DNA from: Phycisphaerae bacterium
GTDB lineage: Bacteria > Planctomycetota > Phycisphaerae > Tepidisphaerales > Tepidisphaeraceae
DNA length: 56,384 nt
Assembly: GCA_025924315.1 (NCBI GenBank)
Contig: JAICIO010000034.1
Span: 1 to 56,384 of the forward strand
Direction of reading: 5' to 3'
The position numbers and the translations under genes were made by a program. How positions within the stretch are numbered: the stretch's first letter is position 1; the number at the start of each line of letters is the position of its first letter. The notes under the pieces are model-generated. The model was not told where the DNA came from, searched no databases, and saw nothing but the letters and a program-made list of their open reading frames with translations. This document shows positions 18,173-26,039 of this stretch, piece after piece.

Positions 18173-20251
18173 GTGACTCCGCTCTTCGACGCACAATGGT
18201 TCGGCCAGCTCGCGATGCACAACGTCGCGGGTTTTGAGAAGCAAATCCCTGCGGTCTGCTATCGCGGACAGCAGTTGCACAGCCCGTTTCCGCTGGGCGC
18301 GCTCGGCACTGGCTACCTCGAACTTCGTGGCGACGGAAAACTTGGCCTCACCTCGATCGCCAATTCGTTTGTCCCGCAACAGGTCGCATCCGGAACGTTA
18401 CTCACGTACACCGATTCGGCGGGCAAGGAAACACCGCTCGATGCCGATCACGCCGAGATCGTCATCCTCGCGCACTTTCCGGTCGTCAATGTTCGATACG
18501 GGATTGGCGGAAAGTTCATCTGGCTGCGCGCGTTCGTCCCGATGATCCCCGGCGATTCGACCGCGTCGAACACGCCCGGCATCGTCTTCGCGATCACCGC
18601 CGACGAAGGCTTGAGCGGAACAATCCGCATCGAGACCAATCTCAGTGGCAAAGTCGCGCCGACGATGGAGAAAGGCACGCTGCCGGCCGGACTCGCCGGC
18701 GCGAATCTCCGCTTCATCAAAGGCAAAGATTTTCGCGGCGACATCACGCTTGCGTGGATTGACGGATCGACCGGGACCGCCAAAGCAGACTCGCCCGATC
18801 AGATGAATCTGTCGATCGAGACAGCAATCAGATCCGGCGAAACGAAATACGCGACGCTGGCGTGGTTCTTCCCCTGGTTCATCGACGCCGGCGGAGAGCC
18901 GCACATGAACCGCTACGCGTCGCACTTCAAAAGCTCGATCGAGGTCGCGCAATTGCTGGCGAAGGATCACGAGTCACTGCTGAAGCGAATCATCGCCTGG
19001 CAAAACGCGGTTTATCAATCTGGCCAACCCGACTGGATTTGCAATGCCCTCGTGCAGAGCCTTTACAGCTACGCCAAGAATTCGATGTGGGTCGACGAGC
19101 ATCGCACCGACCGCTGGTATGAGCCGGAAGGATTCTTCACGCACAGCGAAAGCAATCGCGGATGTCCGATCACCGAGACGATGGTCTGCCGCGCGCACGG
19201 CCATCTGCCAACGCTCTTACTGTGGCCGGATCTGGAGCGAACAACGCTCGCGGGGTTCGCGCATTTTCAGCTGCGCGACGGCGAAATCTGCTTTTCGTTC
19301 GGCATGCCCTACGGCTTGCGCGATCCGCGGTACCATTGCCAGCATCCGCTGACGAGTTCGCAGTTCATCCAGCAGGTGCATCGATATTTTCTGCGCACCG
19401 GCGACGAAACATTCGTGAAGCGCATCTGGCAGAACGTCGTCGATGCGATGACGTTCGGGGAATCGCTCGATTATGACGACGACGGCCTGATCAACGAGCA
19501 CGCCCACGCCCTGCCGGGTGACAACTGGCCGGCGAATCAGTTTTATGATCAATGGCCGTGGTACGGCACGAGCGCGTACGTCGCGGGAACATGGCTCGCG
19601 TCGCTTCGCGCGATTTCCGATCTCGCCGACCGCATGCACGATCGCGATACGCACGATCGGGCAATGAAGCTTCTCGAAAAGGCCGGCGAGAGCTATCGCA
19701 AAAAGCTCTGGAACGGCAGCTACTTCCGTCTTTGGTCCGATCCCGAAAAAGGGAATAACGAAACGTGCCTCGCCAATCAGCTCATGGGCCAATGGTGCTG
19801 TCGCGTCGCGGATCTTGAGCCGCTGTTCACGAAGGACGAATGTGCGAGCGTCGCCAAGTCGCTTGAGAAATACAACGCTGCGCCGACGCAGTATGGCCTG
19901 ATCAACGGCGGAAATTTTCAAGGCGAGGCCGGCGCCGCGGGCGACCCGAACAACAATCACGGCCTGATGATCTTCATCGGCGAAAACCTCTGCGCTTCAA
20001 TGACGGGGATGTACGAAGGCCACGCTCCGAGCACCGAGTGGGCCAGGAAATTGATCTGGACGATTCACGAGCATCAAGGCATGCCGTTCGATCAGTTCTG
20101 CCTGATTCGCCACGACAATGGTGCGCCCGCATGGGGCAACGATTATTACTCGAACCTCGTCGTGTGGGCGCTGCCGATGGCCAACAGCAAAGTCGGCATC
20201 AAGGAATTCGCGGTGGTCGTAGATAAAATGATCGAAGGCGCAAATTCTTAA
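18173..20251 (+). CDS. GH116-like glycoside hydrolase
   Basis: 692 residues, about the usual length of bacterial family GH116 beta-glycosidases (relatives of non-lysosomal glucosylceramidase). The N-terminal domain opens with PFPLGALGTGYLEL, the family's glycine motif, and is beta-rich to ~260. An alpha/alpha toroid follows. By position in the pattern, the nucleophile candidate is E326 in THSESN, ahead of ITETMVCRAHGHLPTLLLWPDLE. The acid/base candidate is D459 in FYDQWPWYG, followed by AYVAGTWLASLRA. These assignments are pattern inference. No signal peptide is seen, so a cytoplasmic role on imported glycosides is likely. The GTG start at 18173 has GGAG five bases upstream. Confidence 0.82.
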   Translation: MTPLFDAQWFGQLAMHNVAGFEKQIPAVCYRGQQLHSPFPLGALGTGYLELRGDGKLGLTSIANSFVPQQVASGTLLTYTDSAGKETPLDADHAEIVILAHFPVVNVRYGIGGKFIWLRAFVPMIPGDSTASNTPGIVFAITADEGLSGTIRIETNLSGKVAPTMEKGTLPAGLAGANLRFIKGKDFRGDITLAWIDGSTGTAKADSPDQMNLSIETAIRSGETKYATLAWFFPWFIDAGGEPHMNRYASHFKSSIEVAQLLAKDHESLLKRIIAWQNAVYQSGQPDWICNALVQSLYSYAKNSMWVDEHRTDRWYEPEGFFTHSESNRGCPITETMVCRAHGHLPTLLLWPDLERTTLAGFAHFQLRDGEICFSFGMPYGLRDPRYHCQHPLTSSQFIQQVHRYFLRTGDETFVKRIWQNVVDAMTFGESLDYDDDGLINEHAHALPGDNWPANQFYDQWPWYGTSAYVAGTWLASLRAISDLADRMHDRDTHDRAMKLLEKAGESYRKKLWNGSYFRLWSDPEKGNNETCLANQLMGQWCCRVADLEPLFTKDECASVAKSLEKYNAAPTQYGLINGGNFQGEAGAAGDPNNNHGLMIFIGENLCASMTGMYEGHAPSTEWARKLIWTIHEHQGMPFDQFCLIRHDNGAPAWGNDYYSNLVVWALPMANSKVGIKEFAVVVDKMIEGANS

Positions 20252-20260
20252 TGAATTCAT

Positions 20261-20335
20261 GTAGGGTCCGCTTCAGCGGACCGGTTACTCGCGTTTCGAA
20301 AAAGGAAGTACCCGGTCCGCTGAAGCGGACCCTAC
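20261..20335. repeat. Full GTAGGGTCCGCTTCAGCGGACC palindrome, family D
   Basis: The arms GTAGGGTCCGCTTCAGCGGA and complement frame a ~30-nt centre, and each arm itself contains the short hairpin TCCGCTTCAGCGGA. It lies between the GH116-like gene and galU, 14 nt before the galU start. Half copies occur at 13432-13462 and 56363-56384. Confidence 0.9.
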
Positions 20336-20349
20336 GAGAAACAAACCAG

Positions 20350-21210
20350 ATGCAACTCAAGAAAGCCGTCATCCCCGCCGCGGGTTTTGGAACGCGGATG
20401 CTCCCCGCGGCGAAGGCGGTGCCGAAGGAACTGCTTCCCGTCGTCGATCGTCCCACGATTCAATACATCATCGAAGAAGCCGCCGCCGCGGGGATTAGCG
20501 ATGTCTGCCTTGTCACTGCGCGTGGCAAGAAGGCGCTCGAAGAGCATTTCAATCTCAAATCCGAAGTCGTCGATCGCCTTCGCGCAACGAAGAAAGATCA
20601 CCTGCTCAAATCCGTTGTCGATTTGATGCAAAAAGTCACGATTTCCGCGGTATTTCAGGAAGATCAGCGTGGCCTTGGCCACGCGGTCGCACAGGCCCGC
20701 GATCACGTCGGCAACGAGCCGTTTCTCTGCATGCTCGGCGACGCCATTTTCAACGGCGAGCCTTCACCGTCATCGCAATTGATGGACGCGTACCGCAAGT
20801 TCGGCACAAGCGTCATCGGCCTAGAAGAAGTTCCGCTGGAAAAAGTCAGCCGCTACGGCATCGCGGGCGGATCATTCGTCGCGGACGGCATCATCAAGAT
20901 CGATCAGCTCATTGAGAAGCCGAAGGCCGACGAAGCGCCATCACGGCTCGCGATCGCGGCGCGATACATCCTCACGCCGGCGATCTTCGAATGTCTCGAT
21001 CGCACAACGCCCGGCGCCGGCCGAGAGATTCAGCTGACGGACGCGATTCGTTTGCTGATGGAGCAGGAAGCGGTGCATGGCGTGGTGCTGCGCGCGAAGC
21101 GTCACGACATCGGCAATCCACTCGATTGGCTGCGCGCGAACCTCGCGTTCGCGCATCGCGATCCGGAGTTGTGGAAGCAATTGATGACGACGATCGACGC
21201 GCTGCGATGA
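20350..21210 (+). CDS. galU: UTP-glucose-1-phosphate uridylyltransferase
   Basis: 286 residues, the normal length for GalU. It makes UDP-glucose from glucose-1-phosphate and UTP. The N-terminal nucleotide loop reads AAGFGTRMLPAAKAVPKELLPV. Other landmarks are RPTIQYIIEEAAAAGI, LGHAVAQARDHVGNEPFLCMLGDA and GREIQLTDAI. The ATG at 20350 (MQLKKAVIPAAG) fits the fold; the frame upstream is a palindromic repeat. It supplies activated glucose for envelope polysaccharides and possibly pairs with the upstream sugar kinase. A rho-independent terminator lies about 90 nt downstream but seems to belong mainly to a separate small transcript. Confidence 0.95.
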   Translation: MQLKKAVIPAAGFGTRMLPAAKAVPKELLPVVDRPTIQYIIEEAAAAGISDVCLVTARGKKALEEHFNLKSEVVDRLRATKKDHLLKSVVDLMQKVTISAVFQEDQRGLGHAVAQARDHVGNEPFLCMLGDAIFNGEPSPSSQLMDAYRKFGTSVIGLEEVPLEKVSRYGIAGGSFVADGIIKIDQLIEKPKADEAPSRLAIAARYILTPAIFECLDRTTPGAGREIQLTDAIRLLMEQEAVHGVVLRAKRHDIGNPLDWLRANLAFAHRDPELWKQLMTTIDALR

Positions 21211-21255
21211 TCGATATCGGACCCAGGGCACAGCGCGCATTTTTCATATCATGGG

Positions 21256-21283
21256 TTGACGATTTCAAAAACCGCACTATGTT
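21256..21283 (+). promoter_or_regulatory. Sigma-70-type promoter for a candidate small RNA
   Basis: A TTGACG box at 21256-21261 and a TATGTT box at 21278-21283 are separated by 16 bases, which is close to the bacterial housekeeping consensus. No coding start follows before the terminator at 21300-21347. The pair therefore suggests a short non-coding transcript starting near 21290. Confidence 0.5.
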
Positions 21284-21288
21284 GAACG

Positions 21289-21348
21289 AATCATCAACTG
21301 GCGGACCGAGAGCGGTGGCTCCCTTTCGGCCCGCCTTTTTCTTTTCTT
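21289..21348 (+). ncRNA. Candidate small RNA with intrinsic terminator
   Basis: The short stretch between a consensus-like promoter and a strong terminator would give a transcript of about 55-60 nt. Its 5' part (AACGAATCATCAACT) is unstructured and could base-pair with targets; its 3' half is the terminator hairpin. It might instead be a decaying leader or part of the galU 3' UTR. Confidence 0.4.
21300..21347 (+). terminator. Rho-independent terminator
   Basis: A GC-rich hairpin with arms GGCGGACCGA and TCGGCCCGCC (one unpaired base) is followed at once by TTTTTCTTTTCTT. It is the clearest intrinsic terminator in the window and would also end read-through from galU. Confidence 0.85.
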
Positions 21349-21360
21349 GAAACAGATTTA

Positions 21361-21450
21361 TCGCGAAGGCGCGAAGGTGCGCGAAGGCTTGCGAAGAAAC
21401 TTCGTGATTCTTTCTTCGTGAACCTTCGCGTCTCTTCGCGCCTTCGCGAA
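21361..21450. repeat. GCGAAGG iterated palindrome, copy 1
   Basis: The left arm repeats GCGAAGG-like words (TCGCGAAGGCGCGAAGG...) and the right arm is their complement (CTTCGCGCCTTCGCGA), giving a long imperfect hairpin. It lies just past the polX stop; a second copy lies just upstream of the polX start. Confidence 0.85.
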
Positions 21451-21458
21451 ATGCATCT

Positions 21459-23261
21459 CTATTTCGGTCGTTTCTTCGCGATGAAGGCTTGCAGATCTTT
21501 CAGCGACCAGCAGTTGATGACGTGTTTCTTTGTCGCGCCGGCACGCCGCGCGACGCCGATGCCCCAGCGCATGTTTTGGAATTCGGGCGTGCTGTGCGAG
21601 TCGGTGTTGATCGACAGCACGCAGCCGGCTTCGATCGCGTGACGCGCTTTCGTGTCGTTTAAATCCAGACGGGGATAGCTGGCGTTGATTTCCAAAGCCG
21701 TGCCGGTTTTCGCGGCTCGTTCGATCACTTTGTCCATTTCCAGCGGCAAGCCTTCACGGCTGTTGATCAGGCGGCCGGTGGGATGGCCGATCACATTCAC
21801 GTACGGGTTGTCGATCGCACGCAGCATGCGATCGGTCGCCTTTTTCGCGTCCTGCTTGAGCGACATGTGCGGCGAGGCGATGACGATGTCCAGCTCTTTG
21901 AGCACGTCGTCGTCGTAATCCATGCGACCGTCTGCGAGGATATCGACTTCCGACCCCGCCAGCAGCGTGATGCCCTTCAGCTTGTCCGAGATGCGGTGAA
22001 TGTTTTCGATGTGCTTGAGCAGCCGCTCGACCGAAAGGCCGTTGGTCATCGCCAGGGCCTTTGAATGGTCAGTGACGGCGAGCACCTCGTAGCCCATCTC
22101 CTTCGCCGCAGCCGCCATTTCTTCGATGGAAGCGGTGCCATCGGATTCGGTCGTGTGCGTGTGCAGGTCGCCGCGAATGTCGCTTTGCTCGATCAGCACG
22201 GGAAGTTTTTTTTCGCGGGCAAGGTCGACTTCGTTGAAGCCTTCGCGCAATTCCGGCTCGATGTAAACCAGGCCCAGTGCTTCGTACACATCCTCCTCCG
22301 TCTTCGAAGCCACGGGCTTGATCGGCGGGGCCTTGGCGATTTCCTTGGCCGCCTTTTCGGATTGGTCGAGCTTGTAAAGCCCCCACTCGTTCAGCGTCAT
22401 GCCCTTCTTCTGTGCCAGCCCGCGGATCTTCACGTTGTGTTCTTTGGAGCCGGTGAAATAGAGCAGCGCCGCTCCGAAGTTTTCCGCCGGCACGAGGCGC
22501 AAATCGACCTGCATCCCGTTCGCGATCTTTACACTCGTCTTACTCGGCCCGGTGACGACCGTCTGAATCACACCCGGCAGCTGCGTGAAGATCTCGCTGA
22601 TCTTCATGCCATCGGCCGGGTCCTTCACCGCGGCGACGATATCCACATCCGCGATCGTCTCGCGCTTGCGGCGCAAACTCCCCGCGATCTCGGCGCCTAC
22701 GATCCCCGGAATCGTCCGCACACGCTCGAGCAGCGGAATCGCCTCGCGCATCGCTGGCAGAATGCCGACTCTCCGGACTCCGCCGTCCCCCCCGCCTTCC
22801 AGATTCGCCTTGTACTGTTCGATCCCCTTTTTGATCGTGTCGATCTTCTTCGGCCCGATGCCTTTGAGCGTCTTGAGCGACTCGTTGTCGATCGCCTTGA
22901 TCAGCTCATCAAGACTCGTAATCCCGCGTTCCTTCCACAGCAGGTTGATCGTCTTGGGCCCGAGGCCCTCGATCGACATGAGCGGCACCAGCCCCTTCGG
23001 CACGCTCGCCGCGATCTCTTCAAAGACGCTGCTCTTTCCGGTCTCGACGTACTCTTCGATGATCTGCTGAGATCCCTTGCCGATGCCTTCGATCTCACAC
23101 AGTTTTCCCTCTTCGATGCATTTTTTCAGATCGATGTTCAGCTCTCGCAGAATCCGGCTGACCTTTTGGAACGCAATGACTTTGAACACGTTCTCGCCGC
23201 GAAGTTCCATCAGGGCGGAGAGCGAGTGAAACAAGTCGGAGAGTTCACGATTAAGAGCCAT
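21459..23261 (-). CDS. polX: Family X DNA polymerase with PHP domain
   Basis: 600 residues, the typical length for bacterial PolX. From the N-terminus: an 8-kDa-like helix-hairpin-helix region (LRELNIDLKKCIEEG, IEGIGKGSQQIIEEY), a second HhH segment (LKGIGPKKIDTI), and the nucleotidyltransferase palm with GSLRRKRETIADVDIV, holding the first two Asp metal ligands, and VDLRLVPAENFGAAL for the third. The C-terminal PHP domain starts RGDLHTHTTESDGTA and carries EVLAVTDHSKAL, SEVDILADG and INTDSHS metal-site motifs, consistent with 3'-5' exonuclease/AP-endonuclease activity. It likely acts in gap-filling base-excision repair. Divergent from the LigD-type polymerase gene, with repair-related regulation possible. 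Confidence 0.95.
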   Translation of the reverse strand: MALNRELSDLFHSLSALMELRGENVFKVIAFQKVSRILRELNIDLKKCIEEGKLCEIEGIGKGSQQIIEEYVETGKSSVFEEIAASVPKGLVPLMSIEGLGPKTINLLWKERGITSLDELIKAIDNESLKTLKGIGPKKIDTIKKGIEQYKANLEGGGDGGVRRVGILPAMREAIPLLERVRTIPGIVGAEIAGSLRRKRETIADVDIVAAVKDPADGMKISEIFTQLPGVIQTVVTGPSKTSVKIANGMQVDLRLVPAENFGAALLYFTGSKEHNVKIRGLAQKKGMTLNEWGLYKLDQSEKAAKEIAKAPPIKPVASKTEEDVYEALGLVYIEPELREGFNEVDLAREKKLPVLIEQSDIRGDLHTHTTESDGTASIEEMAAAAKEMGYEVLAVTDHSKALAMTNGLSVERLLKHIENIHRISDKLKGITLLAGSEVDILADGRMDYDDDVLKELDIVIASPHMSLKQDAKKATDRMLRAIDNPYVNVIGHPTGRLINSREGLPLEMDKVIERAAKTGTALEINASYPRLDLNDTKARHAIEAGCVLSINTDSHSTPEFQNMRWGIGVARRAGATKKHVINCWSLKDLQAFIAKKRPK

Positions 23262-23283
23262 CGCTTCATTTTACTCAATCCAA

Positions 23284-23376
23284 CCGCGAAGGCGCGAAGG
23301 CCGCGAAGAACAAACGCGAAGAAAGAGATTGATTGCCCTTCTTCGCGTCTTCCTTCGCGTCCTTCGCGCCTTCGCC
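23284..23376. repeat. GCGAAGG iterated palindrome, copy 2
   Basis: It has the same word pattern as 21361-21450 (CGCGAAGGCGCGAAGG arm, complement CTTCGCGCCTTCG). It sits in the divergent intergenic space between polX and the LigD-type polymerase gene, so the pair of copies brackets polX. Confidence 0.85.
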
Positions 23377-23414
23377 GTTGCATTTTTCAGCTCTTGGCGA
23401 GTAAACCGGACTGG

Positions 23415-24326
23415 ATGGCCGTGCGTACCACTCAACTCGTCCGCGTCGGACGGCGCGAACTGGAACTATCGAACCTGGAGAAAAACCTCTACCCGTCCGG
23501 CTTTACGAAGGCGCAGATCATTGATTACTACACGCGGATCGCACCGGTGATCCTGCCGCACCTTCGCCGGCGCGGGGTGACGATCAAGCGCTATCCGCGC
23601 GGGACGAACGAGCGGGTGTTCTTCGAGAAAGAGTGTCCCGCGTTTCACCCGCCGTGGGTGAAGACCGATTCTGTCCCGCGGCAGCTGACTGAAGGCGACA
23701 TCAACTACTGCATGATCAACGACGTCGCGTCGCTGGTGTGGGTAATCAACCTCGATGCGATCGAGCTGCACGTTCCGCTCGCCCGCACAAGCGACTGGGA
23801 CCGCCCGCGGGAGATGGTCTTCGATCTCGATCCCGGCGAGCCCGCGACGCTGCTCGACTGCTGCCGCCTCGGCCTGCGCTTCCGCGACGTGCTGCTGAAT
23901 CTCGGCCTGAGAAGCTTCCCCAAAACCTCCGGCGGAAAGGGCCTGCACGTTTACGTCCCGCTCAACACACCCGGCGTCACGTTCGACGACACGAAACAAT
24001 TCGCCCACGCCGTCGCGAAGATTTTCGAAAAGCAGGAGCCGCGGCACATCGTGTCGAATATGAAGAAATCGCTACGGAAGGGAAAGGTCTTCGTCGACTG
24101 GAGTCAAAACGATCGGACGAAGACGACGGTGTGCGCGTATTCGCTTCGCGCGAAAGGCAAACCAACCGTTTCAACACCGGTGACGTGGAAGGAAATCGAG
24201 CACGCCGCGGAGGCGGGTGAGACATCGGGCCTCACGTTCGAGGCAGGCGAAGTGCTGTCGCGTGTAAAGCGCATTGCCGATCTATTTGCGCCTGTGTTGA
24301 ACCTAAAACAGAAGCTTCCCGCGTAG
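23415..24326 (+). CDS. Stand-alone LigD-type polymerase/primase domain protein
   Basis: 303 residues matching the archaeo-eukaryotic primase-like polymerase domain of bacterial NHEJ ligase LigD, without ligase or nuclease domains. The metal motif DLD lies at 137-139 (VFDLDPGEP), the catalytic loop SGGKGLH at 172-178, and the third acidic site is in VFVDWSQND. The N-terminal part has the domain's opening (LELSNLEKNLYPSGFTKAQI) and RYPRGTNERVFFEKECP. The ATG at 23415 (MAVRTTQLV) is the natural start; the open frame runs much further upstream but is antisense to polX. It probably fills gaps at double-strand breaks or during excision repair. No ku or ligD ligase is seen in the window. Confidence 0.93.
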   Translation: MAVRTTQLVRVGRRELELSNLEKNLYPSGFTKAQIIDYYTRIAPVILPHLRRRGVTIKRYPRGTNERVFFEKECPAFHPPWVKTDSVPRQLTEGDINYCMINDVASLVWVINLDAIELHVPLARTSDWDRPREMVFDLDPGEPATLLDCCRLGLRFRDVLLNLGLRSFPKTSGGKGLHVYVPLNTPGVTFDDTKQFAHAVAKIFEKQEPRHIVSNMKKSLRKGKVFVDWSQNDRTKTTVCAYSLRAKGKPTVSTPVTWKEIEHAAEAGETSGLTFEAGEVLSRVKRIADLFAPVLNLKQKLPA

Positions 24327-24350
24327 GTTCGGCTGTGCCGGTGCGATGAC

Positions 24351-24584
24351 TCATCTTCTTCGCAGGACAAGACGCTGAAACGCGATAATGATCCCGACCA
24401 GTAACACGGAGGCCAAGAGCAGCAGAACGAGACCTGAAATTGGGGCGAGTATGACAAGCAGTACTGCCTTAATGACCGGATGTTGGTCCCAGTCCAGCGA
24501 TTCCCCAGTGGAGAAACCGATGATCACTGACAATGAGAGCCATGCAATAATGGGAGCAGTCCATGGATGATCGTGGTCGCGCAC
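24351..24584 (-). CDS. Small two-helix membrane protein
   Basis: 77 residues with two hydrophobic segments (PIIAWLSLSVIIGFSTG and AVLLVILAPISGLVLLLLASVLLVGII) and a basic end (LVLRRR). No family is recognised. It starts 4 nt after the stop of the SRPBCC gene on the same strand, which supports translation coupling and hence the gene call. Confidence 0.6.
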   Translation of the reverse strand: MRDHDHPWTAPIIAWLSLSVIIGFSTGESLDWDQHPVIKAVLLVILAPISGLVLLLLASVLLVGIIIAFQRLVLRRR

Positions 24585-24588
24585 GGCA

Positions 24589-25032
24589 TTACTCCCGTAT
24601 GTCCGGCTCGACGAGTTGCGTCAGCAGCGTCAGCGATTCCTGCCAGCCGAGGTAGCACATCTCCGGCGGGATGACGTCGGGGACGCCTTCCTGCGTGATG
24701 TTGATCTCTGTGCCACACGAAACCTTCTTCAGCGCGATCGTCGTCTGCATTTCGCCGGGGAGATTCGGGTCGTCGAATTTGTCGGTGTAGCGGATGCGCT
24801 CGTTCGGAACGAGCTCGAGGTACTTTCCGCCGAAGGAATGACCTTGTTGCGTGGTGAAGTTCGTGAACGACATCCGATGCACCCCGCCGACGTTCGCGTC
24901 GAGCCGATGCACTTTGCACGTGAACCCGTGCGGCGGGAGCCATTTCACGACCGCGTCGGGATCGAGAAACGCACGATAGACTTTGTCGGGCGTCGTCTTC
25001 AGCACGCGATGGAAGCGGAGGGTGTTGGGCAT
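24589..25032 (-). CDS. SRPBCC / AHSA1-like domain protein
   Basis: 147 residues with the START/Bet v1-like fold of the AHSA1 (activator of Hsp90 homologue-like) family. The typical opening is FHRVLKTTPDKVYRAFLDPDAVVKWLPP, followed by YLELVPNERIRYTDKFDDP, and the final helix is MCYLGWQESLTLLTQLVEP. Such proteins bind hydrophobic ligands; many planctomycete copies accompany extracytoplasmic-function regulators, but none is here. The ATG at 25032 is preceded by AGGAG. Its mRNA probably includes the small membrane protein downstream. Confidence 0.88.
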   Translation of the reverse strand: MPNTLRFHRVLKTTPDKVYRAFLDPDAVVKWLPPHGFTCKVHRLDANVGGVHRMSFTNFTTQQGHSFGGKYLELVPNERIRYTDKFDDPNLPGEMQTTIALKKVSCGTEINITQEGVPDVIPPEMCYLGWQESLTLLTQLVEPDIRE

Positions 25033-25106
25033 CAGGTACTCCTTCTTCAGGTTCGTGGGTGCGTCGTCGCGGCAACGTAGCACGAGCCGCCAGTCCCTGC
25101 CAGCGT

Positions 25107-25901
25107 TTAAGCATCGCTGACCCAGTTCGCGGTGGCCTCGCGGGCACTGACGCGCAGTACATGAATCGTCAGGATCGACATCGAGATGATGGAGAGCGGG
25201 AAGAGCCAATCCCAGACGATCGTGCGCAGCCACCATGAGAATTGGTCGAGGTCAAAGAACCAGATCACGGTGCCCGCGGCTGCGGCCCAAAGGGGCAGTT
25301 GGGAGAGTTTCTTCAGCCACCGCGAGTGGCCGCGCCGCGCGAATTCGAGGGACATCGCGCAGCTGAGGATCGCGATGACCACCTGCGGCCAAGGGGGCAG
25401 GAGCGTTCGCCAAAGGTAGTAGCGCACCCACGCGATCGTCGGTCCATCCTCCAGCTGTACGACGATCAGATGCAGCACGCTGAGCATGAGCAACCCGATC
25501 CCCGCTGCGAGCGTAAGCCTGCGCGAGATGCGCGATCGATCGGGGTATCGGCGTTCGTGTTTCGCGAGCAGGCACAAGGCAATACCGGTGATGATCGGCC
25601 ACGCGTCGTTGGGGACTCTCCTCGTCCAGTACAGAACGAGAAAAACCTTCGTGGTCAGTCGATGCAGATCTCTCAGAGCCAATCGCAAGGTCAAATCCGC
25701 AGCCGACGCGACCACCTTGCAAAGCGAGCCGAACGCAAGCACGCCAAACGCAAAAGCCATGAAACGTTGCCAGCCGGGACTGCTCCATTCCAGGCCCGAA
25801 TTTCCGGCCAGCGTGATGCGGACCGCCAAGCCACATTCGGGGCAGTTCCGCGCATCGGCGATTCGCGTCAAGCTGTACCCGCAACGCACGCAAGGTTTCA
25901 T
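25107..25901 (-). CDS. Zinc-ribbon membrane protein
   Basis: About 264 residues. The N-terminus is a zinc ribbon (CVRCGYSL at ~4-11, CPECGLAV at ~21-28). Five or six hydrophobic segments follow (FMAFAFGVLAFGSL, LTLAAGIGLLMLSVLHLIV, VVIAILSCAMSLEFA, LPLWAAAAGTVIWFF, WLFPLSIISMSILTIHVL). The ribbon plus membrane layout is common in planctomycetes. Function unknown. The ATG at 25901 directly precedes the ribbon; an upstream start at 25946 would add 15 residues. Confidence 0.75.
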   Translation of the reverse strand: MKPCVRCGYSLTRIADARNCPECGLAVRITLAGNSGLEWSSPGWQRFMAFAFGVLAFGSLCKVVASAADLTLRLALRDLHRLTTKVFLVLYWTRRVPNDAWPIITGIALCLLAKHERRYPDRSRISRRLTLAAGIGLLMLSVLHLIVVQLEDGPTIAWVRYYLWRTLLPPWPQVVIAILSCAMSLEFARRGHSRWLKKLSQLPLWAAAAGTVIWFFDLDQFSWWLRTIVWDWLFPLSIISMSILTIHVLRVSAREATANWVSDA

Positions 25902-26005
25902 CCGTGCGTGCTTGTCTGAGATGAGGATTGTTCCGCCGGCTCGCATAGCCCCTTTTCGTTAGGTCTGCATCCGCGTTGCGATTATGCCGAGGAGCGACGT
26001 CGAAT

Positions 26006-26026
26006 GCACGGGCTGGTAGCCCGTGC
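26006..26026. repeat. Short GCACGGGCT/AGCCCGTGC hairpin
   Basis: A perfect nine-base stem with the loop GGT ends 13 nt before the ATG of the alpha/beta hydrolase gene, where it could cover the ribosome-binding region. It is related to the longer palindrome at 7197-7252. Confidence 0.7.
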
Positions 26027-26039
26027 TACGATGGTGGGC

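Noticed and set aside
22065-23414. A 450-residue upstream extension of the LigD-type polymerase gene
   Set aside because: It is exactly antisense to polX, and the polymerase domain begins at the ATG at 23415.
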